From Halovenus amylolytica (lineage in GTDB: Archaea > Halobacteriota > Halobacteria > Halobacteriales > Haloarculaceae), in assembly GCA_004015825.1 (NCBI GenBank), contig SAYS01000013.1:62001-126000 (forward strand): 64,000 nt of DNA. Reading direction: 5' to 3'. The notes under the pieces are model-generated. The model was not told the DNA's origin. It saw only the letters and a program-made list of their open reading frames with translations, and did no database searches. Every line of letters begins with the position of its first letter. Position 1 is the first letter of the stretch. A program made the position numbers and the translations under genes. This document shows, piece by piece, positions 8,120-16,374 of the stretch.

Positions 8120-9347
8120 TTATTCCAGTGGGGCCTGTGGTAAACTGCTGTACAGGACCGAGTTATCGACGAGTGCCTGGGTCGTGATGTACTCGTCAAC
8201 AGCATGGACGGTATCGGTTCCAAACGCAAATTCGACCATCGGAATCCCGGCATTTCTCAAATTTTTTGTATCACCACCACCTGTCGCACTTCGTCGGAAC
8301 ACACGCTCACCCGTCAGCTCCTCGGCGGTGGACGCCACTGCCTCGACGAGCGGGCTATCGATCGGTTCGACAGTTCCGACACTCCAGGACACGTTCGTGA
8401 TCGTGATGCCCACACAGTCTGTGAGACAGTCCCGGATCTCTGCGAGCATCTCCGACGTTTCTACCCCTGCAGTCAGCCTGATATCGATCTCTGCACGGGC
8501 AGTCTGGGGAACACTGTTGATCGCTTCTCCACCTTCGATCGTTCCCAGGTTGATCGATGGGGATGTAAACAGTGAACGAGCCTCTGTTTCGCCCATCATC
8601 GGTGCATAGAACGCAACTGACTCGTCCAGTATTGGTTGCACTGTCGAATCGAGATCGAGTTTGCGTGTGCCGAAACGGTTGCGGAGTGTTTCTATTGCCC
8701 TGTACAGCCGGTCGATCACATTCTCGCCCAACACTGGCCGCGATCCGTGTGCTGCATCACCAGTTGCTTCGAGGGTCAGCCAGATACTTCCACGGTCGGC
8801 CACCGTCACAGAGTGTCGGCCCTCTTCACACGTTGGTTCCCCGATGACACACGCATCGGCGGCGAGTTTGTTGCCTTCCAGAAGGGCAGGTAATCTTGCA
8901 TCACCTCCGACTTCCTCGTCACTCACGAACGCAAACGATAGATCGATCGGTGGGTGGTCTCGGTCTCGGCGTACGCGTTGATAACGAACAGCATCGCAGC
9001 GAGGGATCCTTTCATATCTGTTGCACCCCGCCCGTAGAGACGCTCATCTATCCGCTCCCCGAGTGGATCGTACGACCAGTCGTCAGTATCGAACGGGACG
9101 GTATCCAGATGACCATTGTACAGAAGTGTTGTATCTGCTTCGCCAGGAACTCGCACTACAAGATTCGGTTTTAGTGGGTCGACAACGAATCGCTCACTAT
9201 CGACAGACAGCGGTTCGATCTCTGTGATGATCTCGGTCGTCTCTCCGGGTGGATTCACCGACTCGACTGCCAGCAAATCGAGCGTGAGTTCCACGAGATC
9301 CTCACGGTGGTTCTAGATGTACGGGCGTTTGTGACATTAGTAGTCAT
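8120..9347 (-). pseudogene. M20-family metallopeptidase (ArgE/DapE-like), frameshifted
   Basis: Two frames together make one M20 peptidase. The first part (from 9294) carries the metal ligands YNGHLDTVPF and GRGATDMKGSLAAM. The second (ending 8120) resumes at SFAFVSDEEVGGDARLP, with the catalytic Glu and metal Glu, and ends near FGTDTVHAVDEYI. The shift falls near 8950 in a C-rich stretch (one base lost or two gained). A second break is likely near 9312: ATG at 9347 reads MTTNVTNARTS in another frame, while the frame of the main domain has a TAG nine codons before its first GTG. All catalytic residues survive if the frame is restored, so either recent decay or sequencing error fits. Confidence 0.82.
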
Positions 9348-9519
9348 ATGTATCGCAGAGAGCAGTAAGAAGTTATGCGAATCGGTAGTGAGTGACTCGG
9401 GGCAAGTAGAAATAACTGTAATATTTTTTGGGGTTTATTCCAGGAATCAAAACTGGTACAGTGATGTCTCACAAACTCTCATGTATGGGCAAGCTTCCTG
9501 TGGGATCGAGGTGGGGAAG

Positions 9520-10113
9520 ATGAATCGAAAGCAAGCCGATACAGTCGTCGGTGGTGTGATCGCTGTCGTCCTCGTAGTCGGCAGTGTGCTCAGTTGGCAA
9601 GCGTACCAGCAACAGCAGGCCTTCGATCAGATGGGACCGATGATGGGGACATCGATGGGAGCGACCCACGGAACGAATCCGCTCTGGTACGTCCTCGGAA
9701 CCATCCTCGTCTCGGCTGTCATTGGTGGGGGATATCTCGTGATCCGGGACGACCTCAGTAGCACAGACGTACCCGACCGTTCACAGACTGAAGTGGCGGA
9801 TTCGGCTGATCCGGAGAGTGTCGACGCATCGGCAGAGGACACCAAATCAACGGGTGATATCAATCCAGAGGGCCAGCCACAGGCACGCGTTCTGGACCTC
9901 TTGCCGGAGGACGAACGGCGTGTCCTCGAACCGGTCCTCTCCTCGCCCGGCATCACTCAGATCGAACTCAGGGATCGCTCTGACTTCTCGAAAAGCAAGG
10001 TAAGTCAGACGGTGAGCACTCTCGAGAAGCGAGGCCTCCTGTACCGCGAGCGCCAGGGGCGGACATACCGTATCTATCCGAGCGACGACTTACAACAGGA
10101 ACAGACGAACTAG
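9520..10113 (+). CDS. Membrane-anchored winged-helix (MarR/IclR-like) regulator
   Basis: A 197-residue protein starting MNRKQADTVVGG after a purine-rich GAGGTGGGGAAG site; an upstream ATG at 9481 is in frame but less well placed. Two hydrophobic helices (about 10-28 and 53-70) flank a Met-rich loop (MGPMMGTSMGATHG), followed by a linker and a C-terminal winged helix: LSSPGITQIELRDRSDFSKS, KVSQTVSTLEKRGLLYRERQ. This resembles haloarchaeal membrane HTH proteins. The Met/His loop and the downstream multicopper oxidase suggest it senses copper or redox state at the membrane; that is inference. Confidence 0.8.
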   Translation: MNRKQADTVVGGVIAVVLVVGSVLSWQAYQQQQAFDQMGPMMGTSMGATHGTNPLWYVLGTILVSAVIGGGYLVIRDDLSSTDVPDRSQTEVADSADPESVDASAEDTKSTGDINPEGQPQARVLDLLPEDERRVLEPVLSSPGITQIELRDRSDFSKSKVSQTVSTLEKRGLLYRERQGRTYRIYPSDDLQQEQTN

Positions 10114-10232
10114 AGGACCCCCCACGAGTCCAGACCCTCCCAGAACGTCTTTTTCGGCACTGGATACGGGACAGGCGCGGTCGTGTAATCCTACCATCAC
10201 CACGAGGGCTATACGTGCAGGCTGCCAATATA

Positions 10233-11657
10233 ATGGATATGCGATCCACAGGCTTCTCGCGTCGCAAACTGCTCCAGCTGACGGGGGCGACCACTCTCGG
10301 CGCGCTCGCGGGCTGTTCCGATCAGCTGCCGGGCACCGACGACAGTGGGGGACAGGAGGTGCCGCCGCGCTCGACAGTCACGGCCGAGCCAGATACATCC
10401 GTCAGCCTCACCGCGGCGTCCGGGACCATTCGTCCTGCAGCCGATACGTCGACATCAAACTGGATGTACGAGAATCAATTCCCAGGGCCGGAGCTACGCG
10501 TTCAAGAAGGAGACGTACTCAGCGTCGAATTGGCCAACGAACTCCAGGCGGAGACGACGATTCACTGGCACGGAGTTCCCGTCCCAAATCCGGTGGATGG
10601 AGTGCCGGGCGTAACGCAGGACCCGGTCGATTCCGGCGATACGTTCACGTACACGTACCGTGCCGAACCCGCCGGAACGTATTTTTACCACAGTCACGTC
10701 GGGCTCCAGCTCGACCGTGGATTGCTCGGCCCACTGATCGTCGAAGAACGTGACCCGCACGTCGAGTACGACCGCGAATACGTCGTGATCGTCGATGATT
10801 ACCTCCCTGGAGAGCCGGAGCTTCCTTCGGACGGAAGAATGGGGGGCGGAATAGGGGGAAGAGGCGGGATGATGGGTGACGTTCGGCCGCCCTACGAGGG
10901 GCTCCTGATCAACGGTCGACTCCCTGAGAATCCCCAGACGTTCGAGGTAAGGGAGGGCGAACGGATTCGCTTCCGGTTCGTCAACGCCGGCAGCGCGACA
11001 GTCTTCGGTGTCCGGATCGCAGGCCACGAAATGACGGTGACCCACGCCGATGGTCGACCTGTCGACCCCGTCGACGTGGACTCGTTCGTCTTCGGAGCCG
11101 GTGAGCGCTACGACGCCGTAGTTGAGGCTACAAACCCGGGCACATGGGCCCTTCGAGCGGATGCGCTCGATGGAACCGAACCCCCAGCCAGGGCGATCGT
11201 CGAGTACGAGTCAGCGGGCGGAGTGAGCCCACAGCGCCCGTCACCAGCCAGTAACCAGCTGCGGTACGGAGACTTGCGATCGATCGCCTCGCTCGACGGT
11301 GTGAGTGGAGACCCGGATCGAACGTTCGATCTGACGCTCTCCCGTGGCAGAGCTCGGTCCTACACGTGGACGATAGACGGGCAGGCCTATCCGGACGCCG
11401 ATCCGCTCCAGGTTCGGGCCGGAGAGCACGTCCGGATTCGGATGAGCAATCTAAGTCCAGTCGTTCACCCGATGCATCTTCATGGCCACTTCTTCCAGGT
11501 CGGCAACGCGATCAAAGACACAGTTATCGTTCCGGGACATCGAGGGCAGGTGACGATCGACTTCTACACCGACAATCCCGGCCGGTGGTTGTTCCACTGT
11601 CACAATCTGTACCATCTCGATGCAGGGATGGCACGTGTCGTGACATATGTCGAGTGA
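10233..11657 (+). CDS. Tat-exported multicopper oxidase (laccase/CueO type)
   Basis: About 474 residues. The N-terminus has a twin-arginine signal (FSRRKLLQLTGATTLGALAG) ending in a lipobox-like LAGCS, so it is probably a membrane-anchored extracellular lipoprotein. Three cupredoxin domains carry the four copper-binding motifs: TIHWHG, YFYHSH, HPMHLHGH and WLFHCHNLYHLDAGM. The last supplies type-1 copper ligands His, Cys, His and axial Met. A Gly/Met-rich insert (about residues 208-222, GRMGGGIGGRGGMM) could bind Cu(I). It oxidises metal ions or phenols with O2. Downstream His/Met-rich and SHOCT genes support a copper-related role. Confidence 0.92.
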   Translation: MDMRSTGFSRRKLLQLTGATTLGALAGCSDQLPGTDDSGGQEVPPRSTVTAEPDTSVSLTAASGTIRPAADTSTSNWMYENQFPGPELRVQEGDVLSVELANELQAETTIHWHGVPVPNPVDGVPGVTQDPVDSGDTFTYTYRAEPAGTYFYHSHVGLQLDRGLLGPLIVEERDPHVEYDREYVVIVDDYLPGEPELPSDGRMGGGIGGRGGMMGDVRPPYEGLLINGRLPENPQTFEVREGERIRFRFVNAGSATVFGVRIAGHEMTVTHADGRPVDPVDVDSFVFGAGERYDAVVEATNPGTWALRADALDGTEPPARAIVEYESAGGVSPQRPSPASNQLRYGDLRSIASLDGVSGDPDRTFDLTLSRGRARSYTWTIDGQAYPDADPLQVRAGEHVRIRMSNLSPVVHPMHLHGHFFQVGNAIKDTVIVPGHRGQVTIDFYTDNPGRWLFHCHNLYHLDAGMARVVTYVE

Positions 11658-11875
11658 CTCGGTTTCGGATCGTTCATACTAGCAGCCGTGTAGTCGTGAT
11701 TCTGCCAAGGGAGAAGGGTGGAGTGCCAGCCCATCGAGTTCGGGCCGGAGGAACGGTCCCTTCGCTGAGGGACGTTTAGATCTGCCTATAAACGTTCTCG
11801 AACGTTCTCCTATCCCGATTCACACCCAGGTCGATAACTCCCGAGCAGTGCTACGAGTAACCGAGGCGAAAGACA

Positions 11876-12268
11876 ATGACCAACCAAAACCTCGGACGAT
11901 GGCTGCTCGTAGCGCTTGCGATTGTCGGACTCGCGTTCATCGTGCCCGTTGTCAGCGCACACGGCGACGCAACGACCGCTGATGACGCACCTACGGAGAA
12001 TGCCACCGCAGATGAATGGGCCACTTGGATGGAGGCGCAGATGACCGAACACATGGGACCTGGTAGCGTCGAGTGGATGGAGTCGCACATGGGTGTGACC
12101 GTCGACGAGATGGCCCAGGCGATGGCCGACGAGAAATTCCACGACAGAGCTGACGACGACTACCACGACAGAGCCGACGAGAAATTCCACGACAGAGCCG
12201 ACGAAGACTACCACGACAGAGCCGACGACGACTACGACCGCGGGATGTACGGACAGGGCCACTGCTGA
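11876..12268 (+). CDS. Secreted His/Met/Asp-rich tandem-repeat protein, putative metal binder
   Basis: A 130-residue protein with a Sec-type signal peptide (hydrophobic residues 9-28, ending VVSAHGD, which leaves an N-terminal His after cleavage). A Met-rich region follows (WMEAQMTEHMG, WMESHMG, MAQAMA). Then come five near-perfect units of the form (E/D)xx(F/Y)HDRAD between about residues 85 and 122, before a tail ending GQGHC. Mature N-terminal His, repeated His and Met, and a terminal Cys suggest copper or other soft-metal binding outside the cell. Its position downstream of the multicopper oxidase agrees. I recognise no named family for the repeats. Confidence 0.8.
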   Translation: MTNQNLGRWLLVALAIVGLAFIVPVVSAHGDATTADDAPTENATADEWATWMEAQMTEHMGPGSVEWMESHMGVTVDEMAQAMADEKFHDRADDDYHDRADEKFHDRADEDYHDRADDDYDRGMYGQGHC

Positions 12269-12325
12269 CAGCCCTGACTGTTTCGATCGCTCCAACTGAC
12301 CACCGCGATTCACCAACTCGAACCA

Positions 12326-12694
12326 ATGACACAACTCACACAACAGATCGGACGCACTGCTCGTCGATTCACGATACTCGCGGTTGCGCTGCTGGTCGCA
12401 GCGACTGGAACGGCTGCTGCCAACGGTGGTGGGAGCTACGGCGGCGGCATGACTGGCGGCGGCATGACTGGCGGCGGCTGGGGTCTCTTCGGCGGAGCGA
12501 TGGGGCTGTGGGGACTCCTCTGGATGGGGCTTCTCATCGCCGTCGCACTCTACATCGTCTATGTGCTCCTCAACCGGGGCTCCGGTGGGAACGAGGAGCA
12601 GTCGCTATCGGTTCTCCGTGAGCGCTACGCCCGTGGTGAGCTCTCGGACGAGGAATTTGATCGACGGCGAAAACAGCTCGAACGCTCCGGATGA
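12326..12694 (+). CDS. SHOCT-domain membrane protein
   Basis: 122 residues: a signal-like hydrophobic N-terminus (ILAVALLVAATGTAAA), a Gly/Met-rich extracellular stretch (GGGMTGGGMTGGGWG), one membrane helix (about 58-82) and a C-terminal SHOCT motif, LRERYARGELSDEEFDRRRK. SHOCT is a short oligomerisation-type motif of unknown detailed role, common in archaeal copper clusters. It lies 57 bases downstream of the repeat protein on the same strand. Confidence 0.85.
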   Translation: MTQLTQQIGRTARRFTILAVALLVAATGTAAANGGGSYGGGMTGGGMTGGGWGLFGGAMGLWGLLWMGLLIAVALYIVYVLLNRGSGGNEEQSLSVLRERYARGELSDEEFDRRRKQLERSG

Positions 12695-12784
12695 CCGGAA
12701 TAGTTGCTGTTCCAGCCGATAAACTCCGAACGCCCGCCGTTGCGGCACCCAATCCTTAACCCCGTGGGAAGAGTATTTCATATT

Positions 12785-13201
12785 ATGGACTATACAATAC
12801 AAGTATCAGTAACAGGGGAGTTCGACGACGTCGTCGACACGACGATCGCAGCGCTCGAAGACGAAGGATTCGGCGTCCTCTGTGATATCGACATCCAGGC
12901 GACGCTCGAGGAGAAACTCGGCGAAGAATTCCGCCAGTACCGCATTCTCGGTGCATGCAATCCCCCGGTGGCATACGAGGGGCTGACCGAAGAGATCGAA
13001 CTCGGTGCACTCCTCCCGTGTAACGTCATCGTCTACGAAACCGACGACGGCGATATGGTTGTGAGTGCCGTCGATCCACAGCAATTGCTCGGCATCGCAG
13101 ACAACGATGCGCTCGACTCCATCGCGACCGAGGTCACCGAACGATTCGAGCGTGTTCTCTCGGCCGTCGGCGACGAGCAGGAATCCATGTCGGAGGCCTG
13201 A
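12785..13201 (+). CDS. DUF302 family protein
   Basis: A 138-residue soluble protein starting MDYTIQVSVTGEFDDVVDTT. The pattern fits DUF302: an alpha/beta fold with ALEDEGFGVLCDIDIQATL, then YRILGACNPPVAYEGL, then LLPCNVIVYE and ISAVDP-like VVSAVDPQQLLG. Biochemical function is unknown; the family often sits beside SHOCT proteins and copper or sulfur genes. The start chosen is the ATG just after a TATTAT element; longer upstream reading is not conserved-looking. It is flanked by two SHOCT genes. Confidence 0.88.
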   Translation: MDYTIQVSVTGEFDDVVDTTIAALEDEGFGVLCDIDIQATLEEKLGEEFRQYRILGACNPPVAYEGLTEEIELGALLPCNVIVYETDDGDMVVSAVDPQQLLGIADNDALDSIATEVTERFERVLSAVGDEQESMSEA

Positions 13202-13207
13202 TCTTCG

Positions 13208-13558
13208 GTGTCTTCATCGAACCAGCTCGATACCACAACCATCGTCCTCCTGATCATCGGGGCGATCATCGTCCTCCCGTTGCTCACGATGGGAATGGGA
13301 TTCGGCGGGATGATGGGGTACGGTGGGATGATGGGATACGGCAATACTGGAGGGTGGTGGGCGTTCGTCGGGATGCTGGTCCCACTCATCTTCCTCCTCA
13401 TCCTCCTCGGCGGTGGCTACCTCGTCCTCCGGCGTATGAGCGAAACGCAGACAACGCAAGACTCCGCGATGGAGGAACTCCGAACGGCGTACGCTCGTGG
13501 GGATCTCACTGACGAAGAGTTCGAAGCCCGCCGCGAGAGACTGAAACGGTCGGAGTAA
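13208..13558 (+). CDS. SHOCT-domain membrane protein (second copy)
   Basis: 116 residues from a GTG six bases after the DUF302 stop, so probably co-transcribed. Two hydrophobic segments (about 11-30 and 49-72) enclose a Met/Gly-rich loop (GFGGMMGYGGMMGYG). The C-terminal SHOCT motif reads LRTAYARGDLTDEEFEARRE. It is a clear paralogue of the 12326-12694 protein with the same architecture but lacking its signal-like N-terminus. Confidence 0.85.
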   Translation: MSSSNQLDTTTIVLLIIGAIIVLPLLTMGMGFGGMMGYGGMMGYGNTGGWWAFVGMLVPLIFLLILLGGGYLVLRRMSETQTTQDSAMEELRTAYARGDLTDEEFEARRERLKRSE

Positions 13559-13595
13559 AAATTAGCGGCGTCCCCGATTGTTGCGTTTGGATCCG

Positions 13596-14663
13596 TCAGC
13601 TACTGAAATCGTTACAGATGGGAATACCGACCGTGTTGAATTCGGTCATAGCTTCCAGTTCATCGGGGATCTGGTGGATATCGATCTTATCGTCGACGAG
13701 TGCACTCGGATCGAGTTTGCTGCTTTCGATCATATCCAGCATTTCCGAGTACCGGGAGGGCTGGAGGCCCAGTGATCCCTTGAAATCAATCTCTTTAGCG
13801 ACGAACTCGTCGGTCGGAAGCGGAACCATCCCTTCCTCTTCGGCCGTCGTCAGACCGATCTGAACGTGGGTGCCACCCTTCTTGAGTGAGTTCACTGCGT
13901 TCTGACAGGTTGTCTCGATACCGAGTGCATCCGCCGAGACGTCAGCACCACCGTTTGTGATGTCTCTGACCTCGGCAGCAGGGTCGTCGACGTCCCTGGC
14001 GTTGACCGTCTCGACAGCCCCGAGTTCTTTCGCAAAATCGAGTTTCTCGTCCATCAGATCGACACCGATGACGTTGCCCCCCAGGGCGTTCGCGATGTGA
14101 ACAGCGGAGAGCCCGATCCCACCACAGCCATGGATAACGACGTCGTCACCAGCGCTGACTGGTGCACGGTGTGCCATCGCGTGGAACGAAGTCATGAACC
14201 GACAGCCACAGCCCGCTGCAGCTTCGGCATCGATGCTGTCCGGGAGTGGAACGGCATTGATATCGGCATTCGGAATGTGAACCTCCTCGGCGAACGCACC
14301 CGGCGCCTCGTTCATGAACCCGAGACCAATGTGGTTCTCACAGATATTCTCCCGGCCGTTACGGCAGTGGTCGCAGGTCCCACAGGCGAAATTGAACGGA
14401 ATGGCTATCTCCTGGCCTTCTTCGATGTGTTCAACCTCCTCACCGACTTCGACAATCCGTCCAGTCGGTTCGTGACCCAGCGTGTGTGGCGGGTCCGGCC
14501 GGTAGCCAAACCAGTCCCAGTCCCCCTGCCAGCAGTGCCAGTCTGACCGACACACCCCACAGCCGACAACTTCCGCAATCGCACCGTCTGGTTCGGGTTC
14601 GGGCCGGTCGATCTCTTCGACAGTTAGTGGTTCTTTGAATTCGTGGAGTCGTACTGCCTGCAT
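13596..14663 (-). CDS. adh: Zinc-dependent alcohol dehydrogenase (MDR family)
   Basis: 355 residues. Catalytic zinc ligands are in GCGVCRSDWHCW and GHEP. Structural zinc cysteines are in CGTCDHCRNGRENIC. The Rossmann motif is GCGGIGLSAVHIANALGGNV. It oxidises an alcohol to an aldehyde with NAD(P). The aldehyde ferredoxin oxidoreductase at 22495 and two MoaD-like proteins nearby could carry the product on to the acid, although the genes are not in one operon. Chain length and motifs are complete. Substrate range is unknown; the tryptophan-rich WQGDWDWFGY loop is distinctive. Confidence 0.9.
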   Translation of the reverse strand: MQAVRLHEFKEPLTVEEIDRPEPEPDGAIAEVVGCGVCRSDWHCWQGDWDWFGYRPDPPHTLGHEPTGRIVEVGEEVEHIEEGQEIAIPFNFACGTCDHCRNGRENICENHIGLGFMNEAPGAFAEEVHIPNADINAVPLPDSIDAEAAAGCGCRFMTSFHAMAHRAPVSAGDDVVIHGCGGIGLSAVHIANALGGNVIGVDLMDEKLDFAKELGAVETVNARDVDDPAAEVRDITNGGADVSADALGIETTCQNAVNSLKKGGTHVQIGLTTAEEEGMVPLPTDEFVAKEIDFKGSLGLQPSRYSEMLDMIESSKLDPSALVDDKIDIHQIPDELEAMTEFNTVGIPICNDFSS

Positions 14664-14840
14664 AGCAATATACTCCTTTCAATCAAAGTGACTTATAACT
14701 AGGGGACAATACTGATAAATAATTACATAAGCTGTCATGCATTTTTGCAGCGATTTGTTCAGTTCTAACAGCGGATTTACGCACTGCAGCTATCAGTATA
14801 AATAAATATACGAACATTATATTAGGGAGCAGAGGTATCA

Positions 14841-14847
14841 GTTTTAT
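14841..14847 (+). promoter_or_regulatory. Candidate TATA element for the MoaD-like gene
   Basis: GTTTTATA lies about 26-32 bases upstream of the ATG at 14873, the spacing expected for a leaderless haloarchaeal transcript. Confidence 0.45.
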
Positions 14848-14872
14848 ACCCTGTGCGACCGTCCAGTTCGAT

Positions 14873-15148
14873 ATGGAACTGGATATGCGTTTTTTTGCCA
14901 ACTTTCGGGAATCGGTGGGCCAGAAAACGATCAGCCGAGAGTACGAGAATGCAGAAAACGTGGGAGATGTCCTCAGATCGCTGTCGGAGGAGTATCCCGA
15001 TATGGAACTGTTCGACGACGACGGCACTCTGCGGGACTTTCTCACTATCATGAAAGACGGCAAAGATATCACTCATATCGACGGGTTAGAGACAGACGTG
15101 GAAGATGGGACCACACTGAGTGTGTTTCCACCAGTGGCTGGAGGGTAG
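14873..15148 (+). CDS. MoaD/SAMP-like ubiquitin-fold protein with C-terminal GG
   Basis: 91 residues with the beta-grasp pattern (MELDMRFFANFRESVGQKT at the start, DVEDGTTLSVFPPVAGG at the end). The terminal Gly-Gly is the site adenylated and thiocarboxylated or conjugated in MoaD, ThiS and archaeal SAMP proteins. It could supply sulfur for molybdopterin/tungstopterin or act as a protein modifier. The tungsten aldehyde oxidoreductase in the window makes a cofactor role attractive. Compare the neighbour at 15164-15619, which ends CC instead. Confidence 0.9.
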   Translation: MELDMRFFANFRESVGQKTISREYENAENVGDVLRSLSEEYPDMELFDDDGTLRDFLTIMKDGKDITHIDGLETDVEDGTTLSVFPPVAGG

Positions 15149-15163
15149 TGGATCCTGTGAGCG

Positions 15164-15619
15164 TCAACAGCAGTAAATGAACGGGTAGATTAGTGCGACA
15201 CGGTCGTCTTCTTCCAGGACGGTGTCTAACCCATCGAGGTGCTCGTTGAAGACACCGTTGACGACGACGCGTGCGTAACAGCGGGTCTGCTCCCCTTCGG
15301 GGTTTTTTGCGTAGTTTTCGCCGGGTAGTTCCCCCATCTCGGGTGCCCACCCCTCGGTGGTAGCCTCCGCTTCGGTTTCGGCGATCAGCATATCACTCAC
15401 GTCGTACTCCTCGAAAAAAGCTTGCAGAAACTCGCGAAGCGTCTCTCCCTCGAACTCGTAGAACAGTTTTCCTACCCCGATCTCGGTTCGAACGTGACCA
15501 GTACACCGCACCTCGACTGTCGTCGTCTCTCTCTCGGCGATCGTTTTGTGACCTGCTGGGGAATCCTCTACTGGCCCTTCGGAATCTCTCTTCCGCGGAA
15601 GGTTGTTCGCGTTCGCCAT
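15164..15619 (-). CDS. MoaD-like protein with N-terminal extension and C-terminal Cys-Cys
   Basis: 151 residues from the ATG at 15619; a start seven codons upstream is possible. After a hydrophilic extension (1-35) comes a beta-grasp-like domain: VEVRCTGHVRTEIGVGKLFY, LREFLQAFFEEYDV, ARVVVNGVFNEHLDGLDTVL, then EEDDRVALIYPFIYCC. The layout matches ThiS/MoaD proteins, but the tail is YCC where GG is expected, so it cannot be a normal thiocarboxylate carrier. It is the last gene of the ArsD-ArsA operon (same strand, 210 bases after the previous gene). A tail dithiol could bind As(III) or another thiophilic ion; function is inference. Confidence 0.8.
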   Translation of the reverse strand: MANANNLPRKRDSEGPVEDSPAGHKTIAERETTTVEVRCTGHVRTEIGVGKLFYEFEGETLREFLQAFFEEYDVSDMLIAETEAEATTEGWAPEMGELPGENYAKNPEGEQTRCYARVVVNGVFNEHLDGLDTVLEEDDRVALIYPFIYCC

Positions 15620-15829
15620 AGTAACAGATCTACTACCCACAGTAAATTATTTTGTGCGAATATGTTCGTGGCGTTAGCAACAATGGGCCCAGGAACTCCA
15701 GCGCCGAGACGACGTAGGTCTGCCCAGGCACACCAGCGACCCTGACGACCCGCTCCCGAGCGTGGTCGAGCGATCATTGCCCGGGACCGAATGACACCGT
15801 GTCTCACGAAGGAAAGAGAAGATCTGTGG

Positions 15830-16018
15830 TTAACAGCTCTCGCTCACGCCACAGGCGCTCTCGTAGTCGATTCCCGTGCGCTGACTGATCGCATCGGTAC
15901 ACTGCGTGAGGATCGAGTCGAACTCGGAAGAGATCGTCTCTTCCTGTGCGTCTGCGAGTGCCTCGCCGAGGGCTTCGGCGGCCTCGATCACGTCCTGGTC
16001 AGTGGGGCTCAACAGCAC
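15830..16018 (-). CDS. Small Cys-tailed protein downstream of the YlbF-like gene (possible HcsS)
   Basis: 62 residues starting with a GTG that overlaps the stop codon of the upstream gene, which indicates translational coupling. It is acidic and alpha-helical (LSPTDQDVIEAAEALGEALA), with an internal Cys in LTQCTDAI and a tail reading SACGVSESC. The C-terminal cysteine echoes the CC tails of its operon neighbours. I recall NCBI naming a haloarchaeal pair halo-CC-star protein HcsS/HcsL; this could be the small member, but I could not check it. No enzymatic motif is visible. Confidence 0.72.
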   Translation of the reverse strand: MLLSPTDQDVIEAAEALGEALADAQEETISSEFDSILTQCTDAISQRTGIDYESACGVSESC

Positions 16019-16374
16019 CCACCCCCGGTTGACTGGGCGAACTGTTTCCCGATCTGCTCACTGATGGCGTCGTCAGTCTCCTGCAGGAGTTCGACGAAGG
16101 CCTGTTGTGCGGCCTGGTGATGCTGAATCGTCTCGTTTTCGGCCATCTCTTCTTTGAGTTCCCGGAGCTCCTGCATGATGGACTGGTCGAAACTCTGTTG
16201 CATCTGCTGTTGTTTCTGCTGGAACTCTTCGAGTAGCGCCATCGCCTCCTCGTCGTTTTCGAGCCGTTCGTTCGCCTCGACGAACTGCTGGTAGGTCTCG
16301 GACTCCTCGAGTGTCTCGAGGAAGTCCTTCAGCTTCTCGTCGATTGCTTCTTCGGTGGATTGTTGTGTGCTCAT
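16009..16374 (-). CDS. YlbF-family helical protein with Gly-Gly-Gly-Cys-Cys tail (possible HcsL)
   Basis: 121 residues, almost entirely helical and Gln/Glu-rich (EEFQQKQQQMQQSFDQSIMQ), resembling YlbF/YmcA proteins, which form helical assemblies with partners. The C-terminus is STGGGCC, a flexible glycine linker ending in two cysteines. Its ATG overlaps the ArsA stop by four bases, and its own stop overlaps the next gene, so ArsA, this protein and the small Cys protein are translated together. The tail could accept or hand over a thiophilic ion from ArsA/ArsD. Function is inferred; the halo-CC-star name is from memory. Confidence 0.8.
   Translation of the reverse strand: MSTQQSTEEAIDEKLKDFLETLEESETYQQFVEANERLENDEEAMALLEEFQQKQQQMQQSFDQSIMQELRELKEEMAENETIQHHQAAQQAFVELLQETDDAISEQIGKQFAQSTGGGCC

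Noticed and set aside
6949-8253. Longer version of the CofE-like protein
   Set aside because: The extra N-terminal 150 residues lack family similarity and typical acidic composition; the family start is at 7803.
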